A program made the translations under genes and the position numbers. The notes beneath the pieces are model-generated. The model made no database searches. It was given only the letters and a program-made list of their open reading frames with translations, and was not told where the DNA came from. Shown here piece after piece: positions 10,707 through 23,040 of a DNA stretch of 64,000 nucleotides (the first letter of the stretch is position 1; each line of letters begins with the position of its first letter). The DNA is from Hemileia vastatrix (Eukaryota; Basidiomycota; Pucciniomycetes; Pucciniales; Zaghouaniaceae), in assembly GCA_030280995.1 (NCBI GenBank), contig JASXTE010000002.1, positions 2,151,001-2,215,000 on the forward strand. The letters run 5' to 3'.

Positions 10707-11493
10707 TAAAATATTAGCTGAAAATGTAAAATTATTGTTTTTCCATCAAAGAAAATTCTTTAAAATTTTTTGTATTATTACATGATTGAGTTCTAATGCA
10801 GCGAGCATGTTGTTAGAGCATTATTGCCCCTCTTAGTAACTGAATCAAGTAATATATACAAAAAAATAACCAAATATTTAATATTCTTCCATAAATTTTT
10901 AATAAATAAATATGATATTTCAATTTATGAAATTAAAGTAATGGGCCCACGACCTTGTGTTGTATAAATGGTAATCATGATAACATTAATTTGTTTCATG
11001 GGGTTCCTCTAGCCTATACCTGTGGAAAGTCCCAAACCTAGTTTCTAGACTTGATCTGCATTTTGGCTTAAGGAATTGTCATTACTTTAAAAGTAGTATA
11101 CTTGACATATCTTATTTATATATTAATTAATTTATGTAATTATATTAAATTTTGATGACTTTCACCCTTTACTTCAATAAAATGCAGGGGAGGGTATTGC
11201 CAATTTTTTAAATCTGACATGTGAAATTGATGACTTAGAAAAATTTGGTGGTACCCACCCCTTGTTTCAATAAAATGCAGGGGAGGGAATTGCCAATTTT
11301 TTAAATCTGACATGTGAAATTGATGACTTAGAAAAATTTAGATAAGCAAACTTATTGACTAGAAAGTAAAGATAGAAAATTTTTATTATACATTCAAATT
11401 TTTGTCAAAAATAACGTACTATATTCTTTTCCTTTTATAAGTCAGCATATAAGAAAATATTACCAAAATTAAATTAACTAGAAAAACAATTTA

Positions 11494-12010
11494 TCAATTG
11501 AAAAGGTCAAGTAATTTTTTAATGTCCTCATAAGATTGGCCATTTTTAACACATTCCATAATGAAATCTTTTTTTTTAAAACTCTCTTGTTTTTCCAATT
11601 CACAAGTAGCCATTTCTCTTTGAAATTGACGGTCATTTACTCTTTCCATCTGCTCTACCTCAAATTTTTTTTCTTCCAAATCTAAGGCTTGCTGATCTTT
11701 CCTTAGCATATGATCAAACTTCATCTTCTCAAAGTCAAGGGCATTATTTGCAATAGTTGATTTCGCTGAGAAAATTAAATTGAAATAAATAAATAAATGA
11801 GTTAATGATTAAGATATATAGTAAACAAAACTTACTTATATCTTTTTTTTCAAAATAATCCTCAAGGGAGCCAAATGAGCTTGTTGAAGTATTACCACGT
11901 TTTAATAGATGGTTCAAGTTCATTGAAGTTGAGGCTCGACGCTTTAGTTTGGAGTTTGAACAAGAGGCTTCAGGAAGTTCTTCTAAAGCAGCTTCTAAAG
12001 AGGTATTCAC
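11494..12010 (-). pseudogene. Harbinger Myb/SANT-like partner, C-terminal part with intron
   Basis: Two exons are proposed, 11,836-12,010 and 11,494-11,765. They are joined across a 70-bp GT-AG intron (11,766-11,835) that keeps the frame. The protein piece has a Ser/Lys/Arg stretch (KLKRRAST) followed by a charged coiled coil of about 70 residues rich in Glu, Lys and Gln, then a short acidic end. This resembles the C-terminal part of Myb/SANT-like proteins that accompany Harbinger transposases and bring them to the nucleus and the element ends. The N-terminal trihelix is absent. Upstream of 12,010 the frame continues without a start or a recognisable domain, in keeping with an internal deletion. 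Confidence 0.62.
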
Positions 12011-12319
12011 ATTTCCAGAATTGAGAATAAGTAAAAAAGAATGTAAACATGCCTGGTCAAAATATTGAAAATGTCAGGAAGGGGTGTGTACCGAGGATTG
12101 ATGGGTAGGTAGCGAGGAAGGTCAGTGTGTCACATGTGACAGGGATGGGGTAAGAAAGGAAGGGATGTTTTGTGGCCAAAATGTGGTTGTGAAAAAAAAC
12201 GGGAAAAAAGTGCTGATTTGAGGTCATAACTGACACCCTTTTTTGAAATAAGTGACTTTTTTGCAAAATTTAAGTGCTGATTTGTAAGTGCTGATTTGGT
12301 TTGAAATCCGCACTTAATT

Positions 12320-12350
12320 TAAGTGCGGATTTGCCAGAACTGACACCCCC
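12320..12350 (-). repeat. Harbinger right terminal inverted repeat
   Basis: This is the 31-bp inverted partner of 9,298-9,328. Subterminal AAGTGCTGATTT-type variants lie just inside it (about 12,265-12,320). Confidence 0.93.
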
Positions 12351-12355
12351 TATTA

Positions 12356-15217
12356 AGTTAGCTAAAAAAGGAATTCATGATAAATTAAGTAATAAATAAA
12401 AAGTCAAAGAAATCAAAAAGCTAGAGTAGGAAAATATGAATGACAACACCCCCTCCTGTAACTCTTTGGATTTCTGTTGTACGTTTTAAAAAGACTTTTC
12501 TATAATACTAAGCTATATACACAATCCAAGATAGGGTGGTTCTCCTTTCAAAAACTAATTAAAAAAGAAGAGCCTGAAACTCTAATATTTAAAGAAAGTG
12601 AAAGCACATTTTTTAAGTGACGTTATATATTTTTCTGGGGAAGAAAGAAGAATGAATTTATAGAGATCTTTAAGAAAGGTATAATATAGTTTAATATATG
12701 TAATCTATATGTTATCTATATCTATTCTCTGTAAGCCCTAGTATTCTCATTCACTCCCTCTTGAAATTCTCTATCTAATACTATCTTTACTGTAGCAATA
12801 AAATAACTCTACAGCACTACTTCTGGTATGCACACCCATTATGTACAAAAAATAAAATATATCTATAATTTCTTATCTAAGTATTAATAATAAGTCTACT
12901 TAACTTTCTTCTCCTCTTTTTTCATATTCCTCTTTTAAAATTGAGTTCTCTTTTATATACCAATATGTTCAGAGCCTTTCTACTATGCTCTTTCTCCCTA
13001 CTGGCTTTCCTACACAAGTTTAGTGCTAATACAAGAATATCAAGCAGTAACTAAGTATCTCAATAATATATTTACAAATTTTAGCATATATTTGGTCCTG
13101 ATAGCTCCTGAAAAATCTATACAAGTACAGATATTAGTGCCTGGCACTCCACCTTTTTTACATACACTATTCTTCTGGAGATACCTGAAAAAATAATAGG
13201 TAGTGTACCACCTTTACTACCTGTTTTAATAACCCATGCTTTCTGTGTGATTATCAAATAATTGTGAAGCCATCTGTGCTAAGTAAATACCCTCCCTTCA
13301 AGCCTTACTTCCTTTTCTTCTATTCTTGAGCACTGCTTATTAACCCACTTGATCTTCTAGCACTGCTTTTAAGTGTGAAACCTCTACCCTCTCTTGTGGC
13401 TACCCCTTAATCCATGCTATGCCTCTAGTGCTGGTTGTGACATCTTCAAGTACACATTTTAACTTCTTGTCTTATAGTCCAGTATGCACTTTCCTCTAAT
13501 TTTTACTTGCTGCAACTTGTATATCCATAATAAACAAAAAAAACTGTGTGCAGAGAGTCTACTTTTTCTGCATTATTGAAGGCCCCTATTTTGTGCCTCC
13601 ATAACCATCCTTCTTAGCAACCCCTTTTCTGTGCTTCCTGAGAACTTAGAAAATTTCTGAAATACAGAGAGATTTGTACCACAGTCTTCTTCTACTTGTG
13701 ACTGTCCCTCAGTGCAACAAAACCAGGTGCATATCTTGCACTTTTTTCTCATTCCTCCTTCTTCTTTTCTTCTATTCTCTAGTTTATTTTCTTATATTCT
13801 ATCATCTTATTTACTTCATTATGAAACCCAATAAAGATATTTTCAATACCACCTGCCAATTTTTTGACAACCAAAAATCTTTTGTAGCCACAATTTCTAC
13901 TGCCAAGACTATTCTTACTTGAGTCAAGAGTTTTAAGCACTGTACCAATATGAGCATTAATCCATTCCGTCTCTCAAAAGCTTACCATGGTAACGGCTTT
14001 TTTTCTGTAAGCTCTTTCTCTTTGATTTCTTAATTATTTGTCACTAATTCAATTTCTTTTCTTTTTGTTAGTGATGCGACATTTGTAAAATTCAAAAAAA
14101 GAAATGCAGTAAAAATGGTCCCCCTACCATTACTGCCCCTACTGCTGCTACTGTCAGCCTTAATACATCAACATCAAACCTTATGAGTAAGTTTGCTATT
14201 AAGTGCCCTGCTCCAAAGAGAGTAAAGGAAATTCACAGCTTACTGATGTTGAGCACCACTTCAAACTCCACTCATCATTTTCTCTTTTCTGAAGTGTAAA
14301 TCTATACTGTAAGTCTCCCTAAAAAAAATCTTTTCATTTACTGAAATGGCTCTCCCTTCAACTTAGGAGGCCCCTTTATGCCCCATAAACCACAAGTCCA
14401 ATGACTCCTTGCATTGAGATCATTATCCCAGGTCTCAAACAAGACTCATTTAGGGCTACCACTCCTGGTTTCCTCTTTTCACAGACTATTGAGGATGAAC
14501 TCACCTAGCCTGAACAAGAGGCCACCCCTCATCTTACCAAATTAGATGATTTTTCTCTACTTTTCTAACCATTTTTGACACATTTGAGGATTAGGCTCCT
14601 TGAATTCAACTCCCTTTACCTGAAGATTGGTAAGTCCACAATAGAGTTGTCCCCGCTCCTTACTACTGCACCATCAAGATCAACAATACTTCCTCTGAAA
14701 CTGTCTTCACCTATTTTGAAAACACTCTGGCTCTTGATAAACAGGATATACAAAATCAAGTTTCCCTAGTCAAAACTCTGAATTCCACTTATTAAAATAT
14801 CTATAATTATTAGGAGTTGGCCTTCCTTGATAGGCACTAAATGAAGTCCCATCCTTTTCCTTATCTTTTTCTACATCACTAACTTTTTTAAAAACTCTTC
14901 CATTTTCAGCATCTTTTCTTCTATAACTAATTTCCAATTTGTATCTTAATGTAAAAAAAATTTGTACCTAGTGTATTATTTTTTTCTCATATTCTTGAAG
15001 TAAATTCAGATTTTCCAAAGGTCTTGCACTATGCAGGGCTAACCTTCTTTCTCAGTTAACCTCTATACACTTTACTCTTCGGCTCATTAGCCTCCTCACT
15101 TGGATACTATTTAGTGCTTTCCTTTCTTTGCATCCTCACAGCACCTGATTTATTATAAAACTAAGATTTTATTGATCTGTGCTGGAGATTTGTTTTACGT
15201 TTTTGTACTTTATAGGT
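12356..15217. other. Decayed interval without a recognisable gene
   Basis: No credible gene was found. Open frames are short and interrupted. On the minus strand a purine tract AGGAGGGGG directly precedes TGTTGTCATTC at about 12,449, resembling a polypurine tract and LTR start. If real, the Harbinger element sits inside that LTR and this interval is the interior of an eroded retroelement. Fragments at 14,100-14,770 keep amino-acid-like composition but match nothing I recognise. Confidence 0.45.
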
Positions 15218-15504
15218 GTTCAACCAGGTAAGTAAGATATCTTAACTATTATAACTGTTGACTACTAACCTATAAAGAGAAACAAAAAAATATGAGAAAA
15301 AAAACAAGCAGAAAAGACTATGAGCACAAGATGAGTAATATTCATTCCATTAAACATAATATACCAACCTTTAAAGGAGTTCAACCAGGTAAGTAAGATA
15401 TCTTAACTATTATAATTGTTGACTACTAACCTATAAAGAGAAACAAAAATACATGAGAAAAAAAACTAGCAGAAATAACTTTGAGCACAAGATGAGTAAA
15501 CTAA
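15218..15504 (+). repeat. 161-bp direct duplication
   Basis: GTTCAACCAGGTAAGTAAG and about 120 bp after it recur 161 bp downstream (second copy from 15,379) with few differences. It may belong to the LTR of the neighbouring copia element, but no partner copy was seen on that element's other side. Confidence 0.8.
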
Positions 15505-15984
15505 ACAGAAGTTTTTACATGTATATATAGTGCTATCCTACTTTACTGCGAGAAGTTATTCTCATGTACATGCTTTGATAGAACATATTTATTATAGTTA
15601 ATACAAAAATGTTTTAATAGATAAAATGAAACAGATGAATGGAACAAGTTTTAGTATAATGAAAAATATAACTACACTTATTCTTACACCCTCACTCATT
15701 AACTGAAACTTGTGATATATTTAGTTCTATAAGCCCCATTGAGTCTCAGAATTGTTGAAATTTAATTTTTTCTAGTGGTTTTGTCACGATGTCAGCTATC
15801 ATGTCTTCAGTTTTACAGTATTTGAGTTTGAGGTTAATCAAGGTGACTTGTTCTCTTATCCAGTGAAAGTTTACTTCAATGTGTTTTGTTCAGGAATGCG
15901 CTAATTGGTTTCTTGAGAGATCTATTGATCCTTGATTTTCTCCATACAAAAGAGTAAAATTTATTTGTGTAAAGCCTATTTCCG

Positions 15985-17320
15985 TTAGCAGTCTTCAAAG
16001 CCATATTCCATCTTTATCCGCATCCAAAAGACCTCTATATTCAGCCTCTGTGGCTGATAATGCAACTTTGTTTTAATTTTTACTTTTCCATGATATGGCA
16101 CTAAAGTTGAGCATGAAAACATAGCCAGATGTTGACCTCCTTGTGAGTTTGCATCCATCCCAATCTGAGTCACTGAATCTTGACTCTTTATTGTTTGTTA
16201 AAGTAAGTTGTGACACGTTTTTTGATTTTGTTGTGGTTCCATACACTAGTTGGTTATTTACTTTTCCTTTCAGATATTGTAGAATTTTTTTGAGTGCATT
16301 ACAATGTGTAACTCTTGGCTTTGCTAGAAATTGAGACAAAACACTTACAGGTAAGACAATTTCTGGACGAGTACATTGTGCTAAGTACCTGAGTTGTCCT
16401 ATTTCTGACCAATAATAAAGGTCCAATAGAAAAAATTCATTATATTCTTGGACAGTGGCTGGTTTGAGCTGAATATTTGATTGCATTGGTGTTGAATTTG
16501 GTTTACTGTCTTCCATCTCATACATTTCAAATGTGTTGCTAATATACTGACTTTGCAATAGTGTTATTTTATTAGTTTCACAGTTTCTTAAAATCTTCAT
16601 TCCAAGTAGAAATGTTGCTGGACCATAATCATGGAAATTTGAATCCTTTGAAAGTTCTTTGAGAATTCCTTACCTCCATGACCAAAAATCGCCTTATCAT
16701 CTATCCATATGTAGACGTATAAGGGCATATTGTTGTGATGCCTAATGAATAGGCATGGATCAGATGTGCTGACTAAAAATTTGTGTCTAAGGAACCAAGA
16801 CTTGACTTCATTGTACCAGCACATGGGTGCTTGTTTAAGTCCATATAGAGCTTTTTGAAAATTGATTGCACATGAGTTGTTTTGTATGCTTAGAATTTTT
16901 TTGTTTGAGTACTGTCCTGAGTTCTTCATCCAATCAACTATCCCATCTGGTGAGGTAATATATAAAGTTTCCTTTAATGAAATTTTTAGAAATGCTGTCA
17001 TTAAATCTAGTTAATAAAAATCTAAGTTTTCATGTGCTGCAATTTCCGCTAAAACTCTCAACGTAGTTATTCAGCCTGTTTGTGAGAAAGTTTTGACAAA
17101 TTCAAGTCCTGTTTTTTGATGGAAACCTTTTACTACCAGTCTTGCTTTGTGTTTTAATATGTTTCCATTTTAATCAAATTTAGTTTTGAAAACCCATCAA
17201 TATGTAATTGGTTTCTTATGGGATTACATTTTCAAATTTTCATACTTTATTTTGAAATAATGAATCAAATTTTTCATTGATTGCAATTATCCAGTTTTGC
17301 ACATTTGAGCCATTCAATGC
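15985..17320 (-). pseudogene. Copia reverse transcriptase and RNase H, broken
   Basis: Minus-strand pieces are the start of reverse transcriptase (about 17,320-17,000, much broken) and the block SLKETLYITSPDGIVDW. A hallmark ALYGLKQAP block lies near 16,840, and a YIWIDDKAI segment at the Y-x-D-D position (about 16,700) has Ile-Asp-Asp. The connection and RNase H follow in a second frame (16,073-16,600), with DSDWDGCKLTRRSTSGY near 16,110-16,160. These are classic Ty1/copia signatures. At least one frame change near 16,600 separates the two parts. Confidence 0.87.
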
Positions 17321-17715
17321 CTTTTTATAGTGATTTGGTTCAATAGTTTGTTGGGTTTCAAGATTTTCTAAGGTGTTATGTTTCCCTTCAAGCTCTTGAA
17401 TTAGTGCCATTGATTCATTGAGTCTGGTGCTCTTCTAAAGATAGCTGGTTCAGTTGTTGGTGGTCCAAGGTTAAGTATTAGGCACCTTTTTGGTTGAGTG
17501 TTGGTGTCTGTTACTTCTTCTTGCTCCTCAACTGCATCAAAAAATTCACCATCTTCTTTTTCTATATTATTGACAACTTCTGTGTTGTTAACAATAATTA
17601 GTTGATTTAATGATTTATTGACAGCTTTGAATGGAAAGTGTTTTTCATTGAAGCGCTTATTATGAGAAATTATAATCTTATTTTCATTGATGGAGAGTAG
17701 TCTATAATTGTGATT

Positions 17716-18720
17716 TTATTCTGTGTAACCCAGAATTACACATGGAATTGATGTTGAGTGAATATTTCCCTTATTATTTGCTTTGTGTATGTGAGCGTAA
17801 GCTGCACATCCAAATGGCTGTAGGTCTTTTAGAGTAGGTGCTCTTTTTTTCCACATTTCAATTGGTGAACTTAGATTTGTTGCTTTACTGGGGGTGAGGT
17901 TTTTTAGATATACGGCATTGCAGACAGCTTCTTTATAATATGATAAGGGCAGCCCTGACTGTTGTAACATGGATCAGGCTCATTATGTACTGATCTTCTT
18001 TCCTTGCTCTGATATAGGATTTTTTTCAGGTGTATGTAGGGCTGTGATTTGATGAAGGATACCATTTGTGTTAGATATTCTGAGAATGAATTTGAGGTAT
18101 ATTCTCCTCCACCATCTGTTACTAAGCTTTTTATTTTCTTACTTCTTTCTTTTTCAACAAACTCTTTATAATTTTTAAAAGAATTTAGAGCTTTGGATTT
18201 ATTTTTAAGGATATAAATTTCTCTGAATGAGGTAAGTCCATCTGTAAACTTAATGTAATATTTGTAGCCACCTCTTGTTTTTGGTGATATGCAACCACTC
18301 AGGTCAGCATGGACCACTTCAAGTTCTTCATTTGGAGGTCTTATTTTTCCTTTGAATGGGTTTTTAAAAGATTTTTAGAGTGCACATGCTTCATAGAAGA
18401 AATTGTCATCAACTTTAACATTGTCAATCACTGTTTTTACATATTGAGTACTGGCATGGCCTAGTCGATTGTGCCATAGCTGGAGCTCTGATATACATGC
18501 AGATGACTGTGATGGCTTAGAGTTTGTTGGAGGCTTAAAGGTTTCATTAAGTCTTGGAATTACATTTTTGATTGTAGCTTTGAATTATTCATCTCCTTTT
18601 GAGATAGTGACATAAATCTCTGAAGAAGTATAGTGAATGATTTGGTATCCTTTTTTTCAAAGATCATTTGCAGCCAATAGGTCATACATTAACTTTGAAA
18701 TGTGAATTGCTTTAAATAGT
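17716..18720 (-). pseudogene. Copia GAG-pre-integrase and integrase, broken
   Basis: Reading leftward, an LWHNRLGHAS block at about 18,445-18,475 marks the GAG-pre-integrase zinc domain. Integrase core pieces follow, with HADLSG near 18,300 (first Asp), TDGGGEY near 18,110 (second Asp) and the downstream NLTPSKA and PFGCAAYAHI blocks (17,810-17,910). The catalytic Glu region around 17,990-18,050 is frameshifted. Stops occur near 18,375, 18,580 and 18,650. The cDNA-insertion function is lost. Confidence 0.85.
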
Positions 18721-19289
18721 AGGACAATTAATATTTACTATTAAATCATACTTAGATACTAGCACACACTGACAATTGGGGGTCTTTCCTTGATTATTAC
18801 TTATTATTTAGTATAAGCCTTAGGACATGATTTAAACTCTAGTATATCTTAAACAAACCAAATATTTGGGTCTTCAGCACATTAGTGGGTAATAAAAACT
18901 TAGTTGTTTCTGAAAAGATTTCCTTATAATAATTGTACTAATTTTTTATAATAAAAATCACGTATTTACAGTAGTAACTGTACCCAATATAAACCCAATT
19001 TCACTTGGTATTTGGTTACCAATATAACACCCAATTAAATTGGTATTTGGTTAAAGCTTGGTAAGATAATTATTAAACCTGATAAAGATCTAGTTAAGCT
19101 TATTATATTATTTTTAACAGATTTTTTCAAATTTTTCTTATATTTCATTTAAATAAATAAAAATAAAAAATTCAGGGTAAGATCCAGTGCTTTTATTAGT
19201 AATTGTATTTCTAATAATTTTTGTCTAATAATTACCATCTAGGCTTTCCCTTTTGTGGACGTGAAGAATTGTTATTTAAGACAAAATGT
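18721..19289. other. AT-rich interval between the copia remnant and element D
   Basis: No gene is seen. Paired GGTATTTGGTTA-like copies at about 18,995-19,050 are the only notable repeat. The 5' LTR of D would be expected here but is not recognisable by comparison with the D 3' LTR start at 48,709. Confidence 0.45.
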
Positions 19290-19310
19290 GTGCTCCAGAG
19301 GACAATGTAA

Positions 19311-21300
19311 GTGAAAAACCTGCTTATAACACCAGGTCTAAAGCTAAAAACATTGTTTAAGGACATATCCATGGAGGGCCAATCTTACCCCGAACCAGAG
19401 TCTATGAGCATAGAAGAAAAGGGCATCCTTATAATAAAGATAAAAATCAAAAATATTTCACCTCCTCTGCAGGATCAACTTTCCCATCTGGACAAACAGG
19501 TTCTGAAACTAAAGGAATCAAGGTCTACAATGCTAAAGGAGGTAGAGCAGTTGCAAAAAAACTGCAAGGTGGGGTTCCAACAAATTAATCAAGCCTTAGA
19601 AGAGTTAAAGGTAGGGCAGCCAAGCCAACAACCACCTACCCAAGGAGGGTCACATCATTTCCAGGAAAAAAATTTGGTATAAAAGTGAAAGTGGGATTGG
19701 TTTTGATCAGAAGTGGTCCAGCCATGATTGCAACAGCAATACATCTCCTCATAAGACTGCCTCAGATCACCCTACAAAGGAAAGAAAAAGTGCCAAAAGT
19801 CAGGGCTTGCTTCTATCCCATGTTAAGTAGATTACCCTCTCAGATTGAACACAATACTAATGATTACAATATAGGTAATGTTATTGATTTAAAATCTGTA
19901 CAGAAAATTGAGAATGACTTAAGACAATTAGGTTTTGATGTAGATACACCTTATTTATCTTTTGTTAATAACAACAGTACTATTTATAATAATAATACAG
20001 TTAACCCTCAGCTTCCACCACATATTAGTGAGATAAGAATTTCCAAACCAGTGAAAAAATTGAGAAGGAAGACATGGAGTATTTTAATAATAGCCCAACT
20101 GTCCATAGAATTGTTTCATAATTATGGAATAGAATGACTGAGTGTGAGGAAAAGACAATTAAGCACACAAGTGATACAATTTAATCCTTGACATTGAACA
20201 TTTCTCAAAGAGTTAGAGAATTAAAACTTGGCTCTAGCTCTTAAATATGATTCTTTAAGTAATATATATAGTGAACTTTCAAACAAATTCTGTGAATTAT
20301 AAAAATTGTATGAAGCACATTTATTAAAATCTGAATCAATAACTAAGTTATCTTTTGCACAAACCAATCAGAGTGTCTCTGATCTGTAAAAAAAATGAAC
20401 TAAAGTTGATATTGAAAATGCTAATCTACTAATGAATCAGGATCATCATAAGTATAGACAGTATAAAAATAATCCTTTAATTTTCAAAAATGAATCTCAA
20501 TCATTTCCCATACCACCACAAGTAAAAACATCTTGTGATAGTTTCAAGTCTGAGAAAACAAATGGAAGTCACCAATCCGTGCAAGAGAAAATACAAGACC
20601 ATTTATCCAGAGTGAATGAGTTATTGAATTCACCTAAGATTAGTGAAACAAAATCCAATCAGAAGAACTGGCCAAAGATTGATCAGTACCCAACTTATGA
20701 TGGGGAAGCCATCTCTGATTGGCTACATTTTATTCAAAGATTTAACAACTTAAAATTCTTATATAAGTTACTAGATGAAAAAATAACATCAAATTAATTT
20801 CTCTATTTAAGGATGTTGCTTTATTATGGTTTGAAGCTATATTGAGTGAGGGTAAAGTATACTCTTGGGCTGAATTTAAGAAACTAATTGAAAAACAATT
20901 TAGAGGTTCTAATTTCAGGCTCACTCAGCAAAGATTATATGAGAAAACTAGGTATAATCTGTTGAATGGTGACAAAACTATGGTTTTTTGAATGAATTTA
21001 AATAAAATATTAAAAGCCATTGAGAAAAAAATGGATTTTATGTAAGGAAAGATAAGATAATATATAAATTACCTATATCTTTCAGAGACATTTTTGTAGC
21101 TAGAACAATATTGGTTCATCAATATTCTGAATTTATTAACATTTGTAATAAAATATTATTAAAAAATAAGTATGAAGCAAGTTACACCACTTTAAAACAA
21201 AATAATGAACCTGTGAAAAATCGGAATTCAAAAACACTTCAGGAGAAGAAGAAAAAACTTTCTGAACCTGTAGTACCTAAAAAGTATTAAACTAATACTT
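19311..21300 (+). pseudogene. D gag, heavily broken
   Basis: Three open pieces are recognisable. A coiled-coil segment (19,311-19,682, with LDKQVLKLKESR) corresponds to the N-terminal coil of C gag. A middle piece (19,685-20,137) is followed by stops. A capsid start (20,432-20,797) holds NWPKIDQYPTYDGE and SDWLHFIQRF, matching NWPKLDHYPTFDG in C at 53,338. The capsid continues in other frames to about 21,200 (WFEAILSEG, then EFKKLIEKQFRG). About ten stops or shifts lie between 20,138 and 21,300. The zinc knuckle seen in C is not convincingly preserved here. Confidence 0.75.
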
Positions 21301-21457
21301 GTTGTAAGTGTAAAAGCCTTGGGTTAAAGGTTAAAAATACAAGAAAAATATAAATATTGTTGAAAATCAGCATGTATCTGAAAATGACACAGAAAAAAGT
21401 AAAGATTCAAGTGATTATGACAGTAATATCTCATATAGTGATTTAAATGAAGTTTGT

Positions 21458-21751
21458 ATGTTTGAAGATGATTTGTCCATCTTTGAAACTCCAATACTAA
21501 ATATGGACTCAAATGAATCTTTAATGAATTTTGAGGATTATGAAATCATTAAAGATATACAAGCTGATTACTTAAAAATGACACCTATCATGGTTCCAGC
21601 TATCATTTCTGGAGAAAATGTAAATATAGTATTGGACACAGGAGCTGCTGGTTCTGTTGTTTCTACAAATACGTTACAGAAAATTGATAGTGACTATTAT
21701 TCAAACTTGAACCCCTTCAAAGTAAAAATTGTAGATGTTTTGGATCAGTAA
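21458..21751 (+). pseudogene. D aspartic protease
   Basis: A 97-codon open frame ends in a retropepsin core. VPAIISGENVNIVLDTGAAG places the catalytic D-T-G-A at about 21,635-21,646, flanked by the usual hydrophobic strand, followed by SVVSTNTLQ. C has the homologous LDSGAGGSVVS at about 54,285-54,320. The N-terminal acidic stretch probably belongs to the gag-protease linker. A stop at 21,749-21,751 cuts off the second half, which continues broken to about 22,060. Confidence 0.78.
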
Positions 21752-22199
21752 TACACCCCATTGGTAGATACAAAGCTGCTGATTTTTTAAACATCAAAAT
21801 GGTTTTGTTAGAGTAACTTGTGACTTTGTAGTAATGTATAATACCAATTTTAGTAACTGTTTTAACATTGGAAATGACATTTTAACTAAGTTTGGTGTGA
21901 AATTAGACCCTGCTAATAATAATTTTACAATTGGCATGAATGGTAAAAGAAAATTTAAAATAAATTCTTTTAAAACTGTCTTACACATTGATTTATTGAT
22001 AAATATTCTTTGCAAAGGAAGAGAATCCAATGAAATGGAACATCTGGAAACAGAAATTTAAAAATAATCATTTGGAACTCAGATAATTAAAGCTGAGAAA
22101 ACAAATATTTTGGACTTAATTTAAGCATTTCCAATGAATTTTCACATGGAACCAATGCTCTAAGCCTTGTAAAAGATCATGAGATGAAAATTAGTTTAA

Positions 22200-23040
22200 C
22201 CTGTGATATGGATAGTATTCCTGCTAGTGTTAAAAAGGAACCATACCCTGCTTCACCAATAAAGAGTAAAGACATTTTTTAAAATATTAAGATGTTATTA
22301 AAAATGAACACTCTTGAGAAGGTTGAAAGTACACCAAAATATTGTGTAATATCACCAGTGATAATTTCTTATGAACAAGAAAAAGAAAGACTGTGCATTG
22401 ATTATAGAGAATTAAATAAATTTACAGTAGATTATATTTATCCCTTTCCAAGGATTTCCTCCATACATTCTACCCTGAAAGGTGCTAAATATATAAGTTG
22501 CATATATGGAAATAAAGGGTACCATCAAATTCCTGTCTAAAAGAATTCAGAGAGCTTTTTGTTGATAACAACACATATGTGAATACATAAATATTTCAGA
22601 ATACCACTTGGACCAAAAGATTCTCTGTCAGTATTTCAGAAGTTAATGGATATAACATTCCATATTGAAATTTTTTAGGGATGGTTAATGGTATACATTG
22701 ATGACATCATAGTATTCTCTAAGACATATGATGAACACTTAATCCATTTGAAAAAAGTAGTTCAGAAGATGGATGAAATAAAAATGACCCTTGCGTTAAA
22801 AAAATGTAAATTTGGGTTTGAGTCTTTAAAAGTGCTTGGTCATATTTTATCTGGCTTACAAATATTTATAGACCAAAATAAGGTGTCTGAAATCAAAAAT
22901 ATTTGAATTCCTCAAAATGTAAAGGATGTACAATCTTTTGTTGGTATGTGTGGTTATTATAGACAATATATAAAGAAATAATAATTAATTTCTGCCCCAA
23001 CGACCACACTGATAAATAAATAAGAAGCCTTCATTTGGAA
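22200..23040 (+). pseudogene. D reverse transcriptase, broken
   Basis: Open pieces at 22,292-22,540 and 22,688-22,906 carry the finger block (LCIDYRELNKFTVD) and the palm block GAKYISCIYGNKGYHQIP. In C the latter reads CLDGNKGY, so the first catalytic Asp is replaced by Tyr here. The catalytic Y-I-D-D lies in MVYIDDIIVFSK at about 22,690-22,725. The thumb (LKKCKFGFESLKVLGH) follows. Stops occur near 22,538, 22,587, 22,676 and 22,904. This copy is inactive. Confidence 0.86.

Larger units (their letters stand above)
9298..12350. mobile_element. PIF/Harbinger-type DNA transposon, internally deleted
   Basis: The element is 3,053 bp with perfect 31-bp terminal inverted repeats starting GGGGGTGTCAGTTCTGGC. 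It is flanked on both sides by TATTA (9,293-9,297 and 12,351-12,355). Several AAATCCGCACTT-like subterminal repeats lie inside each end. It carries the N-terminal part of a HARBI1-like transposase on the plus strand and the C-terminal part of a Myb/SANT-type partner on the minus strand, the two-gene set typical of this superfamily. The transposase catalytic half and the partner's DNA-binding half are missing, so this copy is non-autonomous. Harbinger elements normally duplicate a 3-bp T-A-rich target. The 5-bp match here includes TTA. Confidence 0.9.
15690..18720 (-). mobile_element. Ty1/copia retrotransposon remnant
   Basis: On the minus strand the order is GAG-pre-integrase, integrase, reverse transcriptase, RNase H, which is the Ty1/copia order. 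A purine tract GAGTGAGGG followed by TGTAAGAATAAG at about 15,690 is a good candidate for the polypurine tract and 3' LTR start. No matching second LTR was found and gag is not recognised. The element is fragmented by many stops and shifts. Confidence 0.85.

Noticed and set aside
13674..14769. Possible eroded gene in 13,674-14,769
   Set aside because: Pieces have protein-like composition but no recognisable motif and many stops. It is left as decayed sequence.
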